Shown: positions 11,995-23,243 of the stretch, one piece after another
How positions within the stretch are numbered: the stretch's first letter is position 1
Layout: every line of letters begins with the position of its first letter
Assembly (NCBI GenBank): GCA_035771175.1
Contig: CM069590.1
Coordinates: 32,316,821-32,380,820 of the forward strand
Direction of reading: 5' to 3'
DNA: 64,000 nt
From: Paratinospora sagittata
Taxonomy: Eukaryota > Streptophyta > Magnoliopsida > Ranunculales > Menispermaceae
The notes under the pieces: generated by a model
Seen by the model: only the letters and a program-made list of their open reading frames with translations
Database searches by the model: none
Told to the model about the DNA's origin: nothing
Translations under genes and position numbers: made by a program

Positions 11995-12750
11995 TCATTT
12001 CTCTATTAACATAGGGTCGTTAAACTGAGCTGCTGAAATCTTTTGAACTAGCTCAGAGTTAGCTGATAACTGAGAGAGTCGTGATCTTCCTCCTTCCTCA
12101 ATCAGTTGTAGGTTAAAATTCTCCATTTCTGTAGCCAACTTCATCGTCTCAAAGTTAAGAGTGCAAGCAACATATGATTTTCCACTCAGGGCATCTGTGA
12201 CCACATTGGCCTTACTGGGATGGTACTGGAGTTGGAAGTCATAATCTTTCAAGAATTCCAACCATTGCCTTTGGCGGAGGTCTAGGTCTCTCTGAGTGTA
12301 GATGTACTTAAGACTCTTGTGATCCGAGAAGACCTCAAACCGTTCACCGTATAGGTAATGACGCCATAACGTCAGAGCGAATATGACAACTGCAAGTTCC
12401 AAGTCATGCGTTGGGTAATTACCCTCATGAATCTTCAGTTGCCTCGAAGCATATGCAACAACTTGGCCTTCTTGCATTAGTACTGCACCTAAGCCTTGGA
12501 GAGAGGCGTTGGTATATAGTAAAAATCCAACTCCATTTTGTGGAGTGATTAGTATAGGCGTTGTCGTGAGGCGCTTATTCAATTCCTGAAATGACGATTC
12601 ACAGGTGGTATTTGAAATGAATCGTACGTCTTTCTGAGTGAGTTTGGTCATAGGTTCAACAATCTTTGAGAAATCCTTGATAAAACATCTATAGTAGCCA
12701 GCCAAACCAAGAAAACTCCGAATTTGAGTAACGGTGGTAGGTTGCTTCTA
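11995..12750 (-). pseudogene. D RNase H domain (catalytic Asp lost)
   Basis: RNase H removes RNA from the RNA/DNA hybrid during reverse transcription. The 236-codon frame starts within the RT connection ([15 protein letters not shown]) and runs through [40 protein letters not shown] and a TDALSGK ending, all typical of Ty3/gypsy. The first active-site Asp, normally in a YTDAS-type motif, is Asn (codon AAC at 12510-12508), so the enzyme would be inactive even without the stops nearby. Upstream a TAG replaces a conserved Trp at about 12752. Confidence 0.85.
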
Positions 12751-13480
12751 GTTTAAAACTGTTTCAACCTTAGAAAGATCCACCTCAATGCCATTGCCTG
12801 GAACCACATGACCTAGGAATTGAACTCGCTTCGCCTAAAGTTCGCACTTGCTGAACTTTGCATACAATTGGTGGCTTCTCAAGGTCTGGTGGACAATCCT
12901 TAGACATATCTTATGGTCTTCTTCGGTTGAGGAATATATCAAGATATCATCCACGAAGACCACCACGAATCGATCTAAATATAACCTGAAGATGCGGTTC
13001 ATCAAATCCATGAACGCAACAGATGCATTTGTTAGACCGAACGACATGACCAAGAACTCGTAATGACCGTTTAGAGTTCTGAAAGCCGTTTTATTAATGT
13101 CCGACTCTCTGATCCGGAGTTGATGATAACTAGATCGTAAATCAATCTTAGAGAAGTACTATATCTAAGTTGGTCGAACAAGTCATCGATCCTGGGCAAC
13201 GGGTATCTGTTCTTAATGGTGACGTTATTTAACTTGCGATAGTCGATGCAAAGTCGCAACGAACCATCCTTTTTGCGAACAAACAGAAAATCGGAACTCC
13301 CCAGGGTGATAAACTTTTTCTAATGAAGCCATTACTCTTCAATTCCTTCAGTTGTTTGTCCAACTCGACCAACTCGACATTGGACATTCTGTATGGTGGA
13401 ATTGAGATAGGCCCGGTCTCAGGTATGAGTTTGATCTCAAAATCGAATTTTCTAATCGGAAGTAGACCAGGAAGGTCATT
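12751..13480 (-). pseudogene. D reverse transcriptase (frame-broken)
   Basis: Fragments of one RT are visible in different frames: [17 protein letters not shown] with [13 protein letters not shown] at 13259-13071, then [20 protein letters not shown] and the catalytic FVDDILIYS box (about 12960) at 13053-12835, followed by [12 protein letters not shown]. Frame breaks lie near 13060-13160, and a stop (TTTAGG context) replaces a codon near 12830. The order and spacing are those of Ty3/gypsy RT. It made the cDNA copy of the element in its active past. Confidence 0.85.
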
Positions 13481-13960
13481 TAGAAAATTGTTGGAAATTC
13501 AGATATTACCGGGACATCGTGTACTTCGAGAGGGTATAGTGTTGGTGATTCATTGTCATCACCAAGGGATATAGCTCGAAGTTGTTCCTTGAGAAGTGCA
13601 ATAGTCGAGTTGTGTATCCATTTTCTCATTCCCTGAATCTTAACAAACTGCCCAGTAGGCAAGGATAACTGAACTTGCTTCTTCATACAATCTATATTTG
13701 CATTCAGAGGTGGGAGCCAATCCATGCTGATGATGATGTCAAAGTCTTCAATATCCATCACAAAGAGATCTGCATATATGATCTGTTTTGACATTCAAAG
13801 TTCACATCAAGAACACTGCAAATTCACGTCAGCACCGGATCTTAATGGGGATGTGACATGGATTGTGATGTCTGTGGCTTTAGAATGCAACCCTAAATGC
13901 CTTACCAATGCAGAAGATATTAAGGAATGCGTAGCACCTGAATCAAACAAGACATGCACC
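13480..13960 (-). pseudogene. D aspartic protease region
   Basis: The active-site motif VLFDSGATHS is encoded at about 13953-13924 on the minus strand (Asp codon 13944-13942). It is followed, after a frame break near 13795, by the frame at 13794-13480 with ADLFVMDIEDFDIIISMDWL, a pattern typical of plant gypsy protease domains. That frame ends EFPTIF, which leads into the RT. The protease would cleave the Gag-Pol polyprotein. The frame break makes it a relic. Confidence 0.8.
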
Positions 13961-14019
13961 ATTGTATTGAACAAGGGAAATGTACCTTCGACTACATTGT
14001 TATCTAGGAGGGGTTGCTG

Positions 14020-15292
14020 AGCAATAGCAAACGCTCTGCCCTGGTTCCGTTGCCTTTGGTTCTGCTGGTTCTGCCTGGGTTGGGCATTAGCTGCAGGTGG
14101 GGCTTGCTGAACTGGAACAACAGGAATAGGTTGTCGCGGTTGCTGAGGGTAGGGGCAGACATTTCTTACATGGCCCTGCTGGCCACAGTTATAACAAGCC
14201 GGACTTTGCTGCTGAGGCGCTTGTTGTTTATTCTGATGGTCATGCTGATTGTGGTGCTGACCACCACCCCTGCCATTGCCGTTGCGAAAACCACCCCTTC
14301 CATTATGACTTCCTTGGCCTTGATTGTGAAAACCCTGATGGCTAGGGTTAGATGGTTGAGCCGGAGGTGTCGTGGCCTCATTCTTCTGAACAGGGGCTGG
14401 GAGGGCTGAGTTTTGATTATAGTATGGCTTTTTCTTGTTGCCCTGCTGTGAGCCTTATTGGAAAAATGTTGCAGGCCATTTTTTCCTATTCATTATCTGC
14501 TCCTGCTCAAAGCTCATGGCCTTGTCAACCACCTCCCTGTAAATCTTGAGATCTAAGATCGACAGGGCTTGTCGGATGTCAGGACGAAGGCCGTTGTAGA
14601 AATTTCCGATCTTATCTTGCTCCGTTGAGATGGTGGAGAGAGAGTAAACCAATAATTCTTTAAACCTGATAGCATATTCTCTGATTGTCATGCTGCCTTG
14701 GTATAGCCTGGCGAACTCCTGGCGCTTCTGCTTCTTGATAGCGCCAGGGAAGTACTCATCAATGAACAATGACTCGAACTGCTGCCAAGTCATGTCTGCG
14801 GTATTGGCCCTTGGGTCTTCCTTCACCGTTATCCACCATGTATTTGCTCCACCAACAAGTTGGTAGGACACAAGTGGAAACTTTCGAGCCTCGTCGACTC
14901 CCATAGCATCGAGAGACTTCTTCTACTCATCCAGCCATTTTTGCGCCTCCTCCGTATCAATGGTGCCAGCAAAAGTAAGGGGTTGTAGCCTCTTATACTT
15001 CGTAATCTGGTCGGTTAGAGTCTCCGACCCTAATAGGTGCCTGAATAGTGACAACCTGATTGGCCGTAGTCTCACGAACGACCATTTAAATAGTTACCTT
15101 CATTGCCTCGATAAATTTGGCGAAAAAGACTTTCATACTCAAAGGCATGGTAAAGGATGTGGGCTGAGGTGGCACTATCTGCCCAGACGTACTGGCAGTG
15201 TAATGTGTGGCTTGCTCTGTCCTCGGAGGCGGCGGTTCCTAATTTTGAACTACAAAAGGTGCCTCCTCTGCTGGACGGACTGTGCGTGGCAT
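14020..15292 (-). pseudogene. D gag with CCHC zinc knuckle (broken)
   Basis: The probable start is the ATG at 15292-15290 (MPRTVRPAEEAP), followed quickly by stops. The best preserved part is 14904-14455: MGVDEARKFPLVSYQLVGGA, WWITVKEDPRA, FESLFIDEYFPGAIKKQKRQ, EFARLYQGSMTIREYAIRF. This is the retrotransposon gag fold (capsid-like). Downstream, a Gln/Asn/Gly-rich region leads to a nucleic-acid-binding knuckle CYNCGQQGHVRNVC at about 14198-14155 (C-X2-C-X4-H-X4-C). Frame breaks near 14450 and stops in the N-terminal part mean no full Gag can be made. Confidence 0.85.
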
Positions 15293-15789
15293 TCATCTCT
15301 TCCTGGTTTGCATTTTCTCACTGGCAAGGAGAAAACAAAACCATGATTTAGGAATTATAGCCAAGTATAATGTTATGATATTCTCAGCAATAAGTTCGAG
15401 AGTACTGCAATAGAAAACCACCATTTTTTGTAGGTATGGTGTAAGGTTTTTTTGTTGAGGAATAAAAGAATCTTATGTGCCTCATATGTTTGGCCATGGT
15501 GTAAAACAAGTTTAGAATGTTTCTATAATAAGTATAAAACTTTGCAAGTATTTCAAATGTTTTGGTTCTGGTTTTGTGAACATTCATATATATTTCTTTG
15601 AAAATTCATATGAGTCATAAAGGTTCTAAGATTTGCCTCGGTAAATATCCTGAGCTAATGTTCTATCGCAATCTTATGTATTCAAACTCTTTCGCTTGGT
15701 CTTTTCGATTATTATCCAAATTTGTGTGTCCCCATACCACATGAATTTGGTAATAAGGGTTTCAACCAAGTTAAGTTGTAAGAACACGG
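15293..15789 (-). other. D leader between PBS and gag
   Basis: Untranslated leader expected between the primer binding site and the gag start. No gene is seen. Confidence 0.6.
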
Positions 15790-15801
15790 TCTCTGATACC
15801 A
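15790..15801 (-). other. Primer binding site of D (initiator tRNA-Met type)
   Basis: On the minus strand ATGGTATCAGAG lies five bases after the LTR end GTGTGACA. TGGTATCAGAGC is the usual plant tRNA-iMet site. It fixes the orientation of the element and shows that 15807-17179 is the 5' LTR. Confidence 0.9.
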
Positions 15802-15806
15802 TTAAA

Positions 15807-17179
15807 TGTCACACCCCGCCCGGATGCACCTAAACTGATGGAACACTCACGGACGGGGCACGAATGCATTATAACAATAACCAAGTGCGTAGGAACACAA
15901 TAATGTCCAAGTCTAATTTCATTAATTTCAGAAAATATTTTTTGTACATGAAATAGTATAGGGAACATCATCCCAAAATTCTTAATGAATAAACAAAGGG
16001 TTACAAAATGTGGGCCCAAAAAGCTCCACCCAGTCTACCCAATTTCCTAAGAAAAATTGGATAACAATGGGGTGAGCTACACGCCCAGTGGGTAAAATAG
16101 TTCGTGAATATGAAAATTAATAAAGCAAACTTCATAATCAAATATCATAAATACATGTAAGAGCATCATAATCAATACAACATTTATGTATGTATGACAC
16201 CATCTCGTATTGGTTCCATGATTGTACGCCGCCTGGGTTCACTTACAGATGTCTCTCCCCAGGAGTAGCCGAGTTCTCATTGTACGTCCCTCCTCAGGAA
16301 CGACGCCCTGGATTCACGTATAGATGTCCCTCCCCAGGTAAACCCGAGTTCTCATTGTACGTCCATCTCTAGAGAAATATCAATAATAGTGAGCATTGCT
16401 TCTAACAATTCTATGGATCACAAACCACATACGTCCCTGGGTGGTGCTTATGTATGATGCCAATGCATGAATAAGTCTGGTCTTTACTAACATTAGACAA
16501 GATTTGGCAATGTCTGGTGATCCTTATCAAGGCCGGTATTACTATGTGCACAATTAGGACATTCAGTATTACTTGTACAAGATGATAGCTTTCAAATAAG
16601 ACCAACCAGATCAGTCTCTAGCTTGAGAGGTGAAACACTAGGTCTACTTAAATACCAATCGTCTAGAGCAGCACGCCGCCTCCCATTCACTATTTAAAGG
16701 TACTGAGGACAAGACTGAGTCTGGTTGAGCCAGATTGACCACTAATCCGACATCGCAACAGTATAATACATGAATTCCAAATATACAGGCATAAATATGA
16801 CAGGTATGAACATTATACGCAATAATGTTGTGTAAATGAATAGTATACATAATGTTAAACGAATGTATACTTTAATAAAAGTCATAAGATACGCAAACCT
16901 ATGTTTCATTCCCCACATTCAGATAATAACTCCTTCGAGAACTGGCGCCTTCCCTCGAGCAGAACCGTGTTGCACCACGAAGAGAGTCTCGTGGAGAAAG
17001 TCTCAAAAAAAAAGAGAGAGAAAGAGAAATTTTCCAACAAGAGGAGGAGAGTTGGTTTTGTGTGAAAATGAGGGGGGGGGGGAGAACCCTTTTTTTTATA
17101 GAAAAAGGGATGCCTGAACCTTCAGGCGGGCCGCCCGAAGTTAAATTTTTTTTTTTTTGTGCAATCCTAGGGTATTACA
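15807..17179 (-). repeat. 5' LTR of D
   Basis: An uninterrupted LTR of 1373 bp; in sense it runs TGTAATACCC to GGTGTGACA. U3 at about 17107-17140 has one quasi-palindromic gcctgaac / ttcaggc pair and a neighbouring gggccgcccga; a TATA-like TATAAAAAAAAG lies just downstream at about 17100-17090. A target duplication taata follows at 17180. Confidence 0.9.
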
Positions 17180-17589
17180 TAATATGTTTTTGAATGAATA
17201 TCAATTTTTGTATATGATTTTGTAATCTTTCTGCTCTAAAGCAACACATATATATAGAAATAACAGAGGCGCAATGGACTTGGTGAATTTTGGCGCTCTA
17301 GGTTATTTCAAATACAACGTCTATATTCTTTCCCCGAATGGATCGATTCAGTTCTGTGCATATTAAGACGATAATACCTGCATCATCTGATCATTCACGA
17401 AAAATGAATGTTTTGACAAAGTATTAGAACGTTCAAAAAGTTTTGAAAAGTTTTTGTACAGTTCTGAAACGTTCTGAAAAGTTTTCATACGATTCTGAAA
17501 AAGTTAACAGAAATAGTGTCAGTGTCAGAACAATAGCATTGTTGAATTAGCGTCCTGACGCTTAAGATCGACTTTGTCGTTTTGTTTCT

Positions 17590-18150
17590 TGAGGGCGCTC
17601 ATGAAGCATAAGCGTCCTGCTGAACAGTGAAGTGAGGGCGCTACTAAATCGTAAGCGTCCTGACTTACTTTGACGATTGAACGACTCAAATCATGAGGGC
17701 GCTACTTCGACATTTAGCATCCTGCTTTGTTTTAAAAAACACATACACAAAAGGGTGCTACTCACAAGTAAGTGTCCTACTTTGTTTTAAAACAAACTTA
17801 AGCAGTATTAAGTGCGTTGAAGAACAATAAGCATCTTGAAAGTTATTAAATTGATTCTAAAGATGAGGGCGCTCTTACACAAGTAGCGTCATGATAGTTT
17901 ATTCAACTTATAACTGTCAACGTCCTTAAAGATAGAAATCAATTAAAAGCTAAGAAAACTCTTAGCGAGCTGAGATTGAGTCAGCGTCCTGACACTTTCA
18001 AAGGTTGAAAAAAAGGAGGTCGCTGCTTACAAGTGATCCTCCTAATGAATCAATTCTTCAACCTTAAATGAATGTCAGTATCCTAATAATTTATCAGCGT
18101 CCTGACTCATCAAGTCCAGGAGGGCTCTGCTAAAACATTAGCGTCCTGAA
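17590..18150 (-). repeat. S1 U3 array of gagggcgct / aagcgtcctg motifs
   Basis: At least eight paired motifs alternate: GAGGGCGCT (or variant) followed 10-20 bp on by AAGCGTCCTG (or variant). The two halves are near-complementary, so each pair is a hyphenated inverted repeat. The same array recurs in S5 (30105-30650), S6 (41395-41945) and S7 (58797-59300). Confidence 0.75.
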
Positions 18151-18519
18151 AGACTCTATAAAAAAACGATTTTTGATTTCTTGATTAAAGCTAGATAAGA
18201 CATGATATTTCCGAATTAAATCAAATATGCAAACGATTCAAAATCAATTCGACTAAAATATGTAATCATGCATATTGCTTAATTTGCTGGCAAGGAAGGT
18301 TCTACAACCTAAGCATAATCTAATCATACACTAATGTCTTCAAATGATCATGGTCTTCAAGTAGTCGCCATGCATCATTTATTCTTCGAAGCCTTCAAGT
18401 AAGACTGGATACGCCATGTGTGCAGTATATCATAAACAGAATGTGATTTGTAATCATCAAAATATTTTTCAAATTAGGGACATATTCTCGTAAGGGACAT
18501 GAAGATAATTGGTTCAATA

Positions 18520-18735
18520 TAAATATCATTTTATAAAAAAGATTCTAAGTCAATTGTGAATATTATAATAGTTAATAAGATGATTCCTTTTATATTATTT
18601 CATTATAACATTTTAAGTAATTAATTATGGCATGTCACTAGAGTAAAAAATGATGAAGAGCGTTAAAACTATTATTTTTAATTTGTTCGAGTTGGTTCCA
18701 TTTTGTTCAGCTATGATTTATAAAGCTGTAATACC
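18520..18735 (+). mobile_element. H1, right part of the MITE-like element
   Basis: This continues the element from 3043-3271. The AT-rich body (attataat, gataagatgat) and the gttggttcc / atttataaagct part align in order with the 36.5 kb copy. The far TIR is missing, so the right end is truncated. Confidence 0.55.
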
Positions 18736-19101
18736 TCAAGGATTAGACTTATAAAACACAAAGGACAAAAAAAATACCAAAGAAGACACATCGAGAATAT
18801 TCCCATGAGGAACGTTCTTTCCTCGTGAAATTTCTATAAAAAGAGGTGGTCCCTTAGGCCTTTTCACCATTCAATCCCCGTCCTCCTCTTTCGAAATGGT
18901 CGTTCTTTCTTTTAAAAGTTGTCCATTTCCAACGTAGGACCTCTGCACACACTTCAAGATGGGGATGAAAGCATAGACTTGTGTGCATTATTCCCTTTTT
19001 ATAAAATTATCATACACTTGTTCACTATGTCTGATATACACAGTCTATTTCATACCCAAGGAACCTGTGAAGGCTTCTGAAAACTTTTTATGTTATGTTT
19101 C
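18736..19101. other. Unassigned sequence between H1 and S2
   Basis: No gene or known repeat is recognised. A TTTCTATAAAAAGAGG TATA-like stretch at about 18832-18845 suggests a fragment of another LTR, but no ends were found. Confidence 0.3.
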
Positions 19102-19302
19102 TGTTGATGTAACGACTCTCACTTGGTTTTGTTTTGATGATTACAAACAACATACTTGTGATCACTAATCTCTTTGACGTAGTTGTTTCAGTGCTAACTA
19201 GCTATATCAGATGGATTCAACTATAATGTCAAAGCATGTGGATGGATCAGTAATACACAAAGATAATAACAGAGCTTCATGTTTGTAATCCTTAGTTTAG
19301 AA

Positions 19303-20683
19303 TGTCACACCCCGCCAGGACGCGCCTAAACCGGCGGGACACTCACGGACGGGGCGCGAATGCATTATAACGATAATAACAGAGTGCGCGGAAGCATAGT
19401 TAAGTACAAGTTTGATTTCATTAAATTTAGAATATAATTGTACATGAAATAGTTAAGGGAACATTCTCCCAAAATCCCCAATGAATAATACAAAGTGTAC
19501 AAAATGTGGGCCCAAAAACCTGCATCCAGTCCACCCTAATCTCCTGTGAAAAATTGGATAACAACGGGGTGAGCTACATGCTCAGTGGGTAAAATAGTTC
19601 GTGAATATAACAATTAAAAAAGAAAACTTCATAATCAAATATCTTAAATACACATCAAAGCATCATAATCAATTCAATATGTATGTATGCATGACACCGT
19701 CTTGTAATGGTTTGATGACTGTACATTGCCTGAGTTCACGTACAGATGTCCCTCCCCGAAAATAGTCGGGTTCTCATTGCACATCCTTCCTCAGGAACGA
19801 TGCTCTGGATTCACGTACAGATGTCCCTCCCCAGTTGTAGCCAGGTTCTCATCGTACGTCCCTCTCCAGAGAAATATAATGAATAACGAGCATCGCTCCT
19901 AACTATTCTATGAATCATAAACCACATACGTCCCTAGGTGGCGCTATGTATGATGCCAATGTATGAACTGGTCCGGTCTTTACTTAACAAATTAGACTGA
20001 ATTTGGCAACGTCTAGTGATCCTTATCAAGGTCAGCATCACTACGTGCAAGGTTAGGACATTCAGTATTACTTGTATAAGCTGATAGCTTTCAAATAAGA
20101 CCAACTAGATCAGTCTCCAGTTGAGAGGTGAGACACAAGGTCTATTTAAATACCAATCGTCTAGAGCAGCACGCTGCCTCCCGTTTACTATTTAAAGTTA
20201 CTGAGAACAAGACTGAGTCTGGTTGAGCCAGATTGACTACTAATCCGACATAACAATAGCGTAATACTTGAATTCCAAATATACAGGCATAAATATGACA
20301 GTATGAACATTATACACAATAATGCCGTGTAAATGAATAGTAGACATAATAATAAATGAATGTAAACTTTAATAAAAGTTATAAGACACGCAAACCTATG
20401 TTTCGTTCCCCACCTTCAGATAAGAACTCCTTTCAGAACTGGCACTTTCCTCCGGCCAGAACCGCGTTGCACCGCACAGAGAGTCTCGGAAGAGAGTCTC
20501 AAAAGACCAAAAACTCAAATGAGTGAAAAGGAGAAGAAAAATCACAAGGAGGGGTGATTTGGTGTGAGAAATGAGGATGGAGGAGGGTTCCTTATATAGA
20601 GGATTTGGCGCCTGAACATTCAGGCGGGTGGTCTAACATTTTTATTTTTATTTTTAAATATTGTGCAAACCTAGAGTATTACA
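19303..20683 (-). mobile_element. Solo LTR of D nested in S2
   Basis: Runs from TGTCACACCCCGCC to GAGTATTACA, about 1.38 kb, like the D LTRs. Flanks are tagaa (19298-19302) and gagaa (20684-20688), a 4/5 duplication; the matching S sequence at about 31640 (reverse) reads through as tagaatctt, confirming the empty site. TATA-like CTATATAAGG (minus strand) is at about 20592-20601, and one gcctgaacattcaggc quasi-palindrome at 20611-20626. Confidence 0.85.
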
Positions 20684-21092
20684 GAGAATCTTAGTGCTAT
20701 AGAATAATTCTTACTCGTTCCAACCACAATATGATTTGCATCTTTTGAAAATCGTGCATATAGGTTATCATACTCGTGCATATACACTATTATTATATTG
20801 ATCATGCATGCACGCACATTATCATGATTACTGTGCAATCATATAGTTAAGATTGTTTATCATGCACATATATATATCATTGATTATCATGCACTTGTTT
20901 TACCAACTTTGCAGGGTTTATCGTTTTACGTGTATCATATCGAATGCTTTGATCATCTGTTTTAATCGATCGTTTTACACGTGTCTTTCTTTGTCAATTG
21001 TGTTTCAATCTTGTCAAAAATGTTTTCAAAGTTAGTTTATATGTTTGACAATGTCTTAAACTCTTTTTGACCAAAAAAATGGGTTTCTATCA

Positions 21093-21385
21093 AACGTGAA
21101 AGAACGCGTTCCTGTGGTTTTTCTCGAGACTCAGATTTTTTTGATCAGGGAAAAAGGAACGCGCTCCTCTTAATAGGAATGTGCTCCTGTAGCCAAGGGC
21201 AAAATAGAAAATTTTATAGAGTCAATGGTTCTTAATGAAGAACCTCGCTCCTATGCCCAATAGACATATTAAGGAACACGCTCCTCATATAAAGAACGCG
21301 CTCCTTGATTGGAGGAAAATCTTAAAAGTTTCAAATTTTAAAGTAAAAACGCGCTCTTTTATTGAGGAACGCATTCCTGTGCCTC
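21093..21385 (+). repeat. S2 U3 array of GGAACGCGCTCC-type palindromes
   Basis: About eight copies of a 12 bp near-perfect palindrome (GAACGCGTTCC, GGAACGCGCTCC, GGAACACGCTCC and variants) lie in 290 bp and end about 20 bp before the TATA-like box. Several contain ACGCGC or ACGCGT, matching the VCGCGB consensus known for CAMTA transcription factors. Confidence 0.75.
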
Positions 21386-21400
21386 GATCTGGTGTTTTTC

Positions 21401-21410
21401 TATAAATATC
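21401..21410 (+). promoter_or_regulatory. TATA-like box of S2
   Basis: TATAAATATC is placed just after the palindrome array and followed by a leader with no start codon-rich region. The same layout in reverse is seen in S3 at about 28200-28210. Confidence 0.5.
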
Positions 21411-22703
21411 ACGCTTGCTCATTTGAAGAGCAACTTTTGCAAAATCTGAGAACTTGTGTTGTTTTTCATACTTTGATTTTTACAAGTTTTTGAGTGTTTT
21501 TAAACATCTTTCAAAGCAAAAGTTCACCTACATTTGTTCATTTGATTCATACTTCCGTATAGTTCTCTGAACCCTTCAAACTCTTTGAGAAACTTGTGTG
21601 TTTCTCTTGAGCATTCGATCAAGACGCTTTTGAGTGAGTCATTCACATCTTGTTGATTCTTGGTCATCATTGAAGGAGATATCTCTCAACCATCATCACA
21701 CTGAAGAATCTCTGAGCTTCATCTTTACCTAAGTTTGGTAAAATCTTTCCATTAATATTCTTGTGATTTTGTTTGAGTAAATCAGTTTTGTGCTTGATTT
21801 GATATCTAAAAAGCCGTTTTTGATTTGAGTACTACTTGTGAAACCATATTTGATCTTCATTTTACATTATCTTGTTTAGTGGTTTCATACATATCATGTG
21901 GTATCGATTCATGTGCTAAACTTATATTATTTTGAATCGATTTCATTGATCATTACTTGAGTATTTTGATTCTTGATCTTAACCATATATATATATATAT
22001 ATTTAGAATCAACAAGTCTTGATCATTCCTGCATATTGATTCTTATGTTTTATACATATCATTCTTAAGAATCAATATTTGAATACATGTGCATATTCGA
22101 TTCTTGATTTTATATCATTAATATTTGAATCGATTACAGGTATTTGAAATCATCTATTTCAACACTTCACATCATTTAAAATATTGCGGTTGGAATAGTG
22201 GTGATTATTCATTCAAGATTATATGCTTAATATTGTTGAGAGTGTTTTAGAACATCTCTCTCTATCATTTGTAATCTTGATGTATTGTTGACTTGTTAGT
22301 CAACCAGGACTATATCATATCGTCGTACGACTCGCAACCACACCTTAAGTTGGTTACAATGCGACTTTCTAGCTAAGCCCTTGTGTAGGTTAGTGTGTGC
22401 GGCTTTCAAACCAAGCCCTTGTGTTGGTTAGCGTGTGGGGCTTATAACCAAAGTCACACCCATAAATTGACTAGCCAATAGTGTATTGGAAAATCCTGAT
22501 CATGTATGATCGGGTAGTGGACGTAGGTTCAAGAGGAACCAAACCACTATAAATCGTTGTGTTTATTTATTTTTTCTTCACTTGATTATTTTGATTGTTA
22601 CCTATTGTGCATATATTCTGTTTAAATTAATTAACCGAAAGGTAATGCAAAAATCTGCCAAGTCCAATTCACCCCCCTCTTGGACTATAATACTGGGCCA
22701 ACA

Positions 22704-23048
22704 GTTTTGACACTTGGAGGCCTCACCTTGGTCACAATTTTATGCATGTGCCCTAATGTACATAGTTCATCGCTGATGTTACTGCCACGAGTAGTGGAGA
22801 TGGCCTAACCTATGATGCCTGTACCCTATTGTCATTTCACGTACTCCTAAGAGTTAGCCTTGATGTGTAACCTTAAGTTGAGCACTCAGTTGTCTCCAAT
22901 GAGAGGTGCATGCAAGGGTTGAGCCTCTTCTTGGCTTTTAAAGCTTGTAGGATGAGGTTAAATCAACTAAATAACCTAGTCACACCAGATGATGAGTTTA
23001 GGAGTTGATTATCCATTGACAGTTGTAGAGCCTGGACAATCTGGATGA
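22704..23048. other. Unassigned sequence between S2 and the gene-copy relic
   Basis: Moderate GC compared with its surroundings, no stable ORF, no recognised repeat. It could be part of the same segmental duplication or another decayed element. Confidence 0.3.
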
Positions 23049-23243
23049 ATTAAATCTGTTGTGTATCCAAAGAATGCATCAAAAGCTGATGAAATCATAG
23101 ATGTGCTTGTTGGCATTGTCGTCCATTAAAGAAAAGCCTAGGAATCTCTCTTGTTCTTGTTATTCTTTGGAAGAATAGCCTTGTAAAAGTGCTAAGCTCA
23201 TTATTTACGCTCTGTAAGGGAACGCAGGAGACGACAAGAGAGG
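23049..23243 (-). pseudogene. Broken copy of the 5' exon of the 1.0-1.5 kb host gene
   Basis: It aligns with 1240-1500: the start context GCGTAAATAATGAGC and MSLALLQGYSS are kept (ATG at 23201-23199), but a TAA follows two codons later. About 80 bp coding for the acidic and linker region are deleted (cttgttggc / attgtcgtcc junction). The copy continues with upstream sequence at 25282-25572 after the inserted LTR. Because non-transcribed upstream DNA is copied too, this is a segmental duplication and not a retrocopy. Confidence 0.8.

Larger units (their letters stand above)
3960..17179 (-). mobile_element. D, near-complete Ty3/gypsy (Del/Tekay-like) retrotransposon, dead, with nested LTRs
   Basis: Two LTRs flank gag, protease, RT, RNase H and integrase, all reading on the minus strand. 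The target duplication taata is at 3955-3959 and 17180-17184. In sense orientation the LTR starts TGTAATACCC and ends GGTGTGACA. A PBS follows the 5' LTR and a purine tract precedes the 3' LTR. Domain order RT-RNase H-integrase with a chromodomain-like C-terminus places it in the Del/Tekay part of Ty3/gypsy. The two LTRs differ at many positions by eye, and the genes carry stops and frame breaks, so it is an old, immobile copy. It sits inside S1 and is itself split by insertions at 4441-9077. Confidence 0.9.
3272..18519 (-). mobile_element. S1, solo LTR (S-a subfamily) split by the nested D retrotransposon
   Basis: The left end is TGTTGGTCCAGATATG and the right end TTCAATA, a probable C-to-T change of the usual TAACA end. 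The target duplication taaat is present at 3267-3271 and 18520-18524. Without the D insertion (3960-17179) the LTR is about 2.0 kb. Sense is taken as minus because a TATA-like stretch at about 17247-17256 points that way. Tandem motifs of about 35-40 bp (cttacgggtgtgag type) lie at 3530-3615. The array of gagggcgct / aagcgtcctg motifs lies at 17590-18150. No coding sequence or internal region is present, so this is a solo LTR. Class is not proven; the ends and the tggttcgg-containing leader look like a Ty1/copia LTR. Confidence 0.75.
19102..22703 (+). mobile_element. S2, solo LTR (S-b subfamily) split by a nested D solo LTR
   Basis: It begins TGTTGATGTAACG and ends with the diagnostic caattcacccccctcttgg ... 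CCAACA. Flanking 5-mers are gtttc (19097-19101) and gtttt (22704-22708), a one-mismatch target duplication. Length without the D LTR (19303-20683) is about 2.2 kb. Sense is plus: TATA-like TATAAATATC at 21401-21410, with the GAACGCGCTCC array just upstream. The transcribed part carries a cluster of tandem motifs (ggtta-gtgtg-ggctt type) at about 22325-22460. No coding sequence. Confidence 0.75.
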
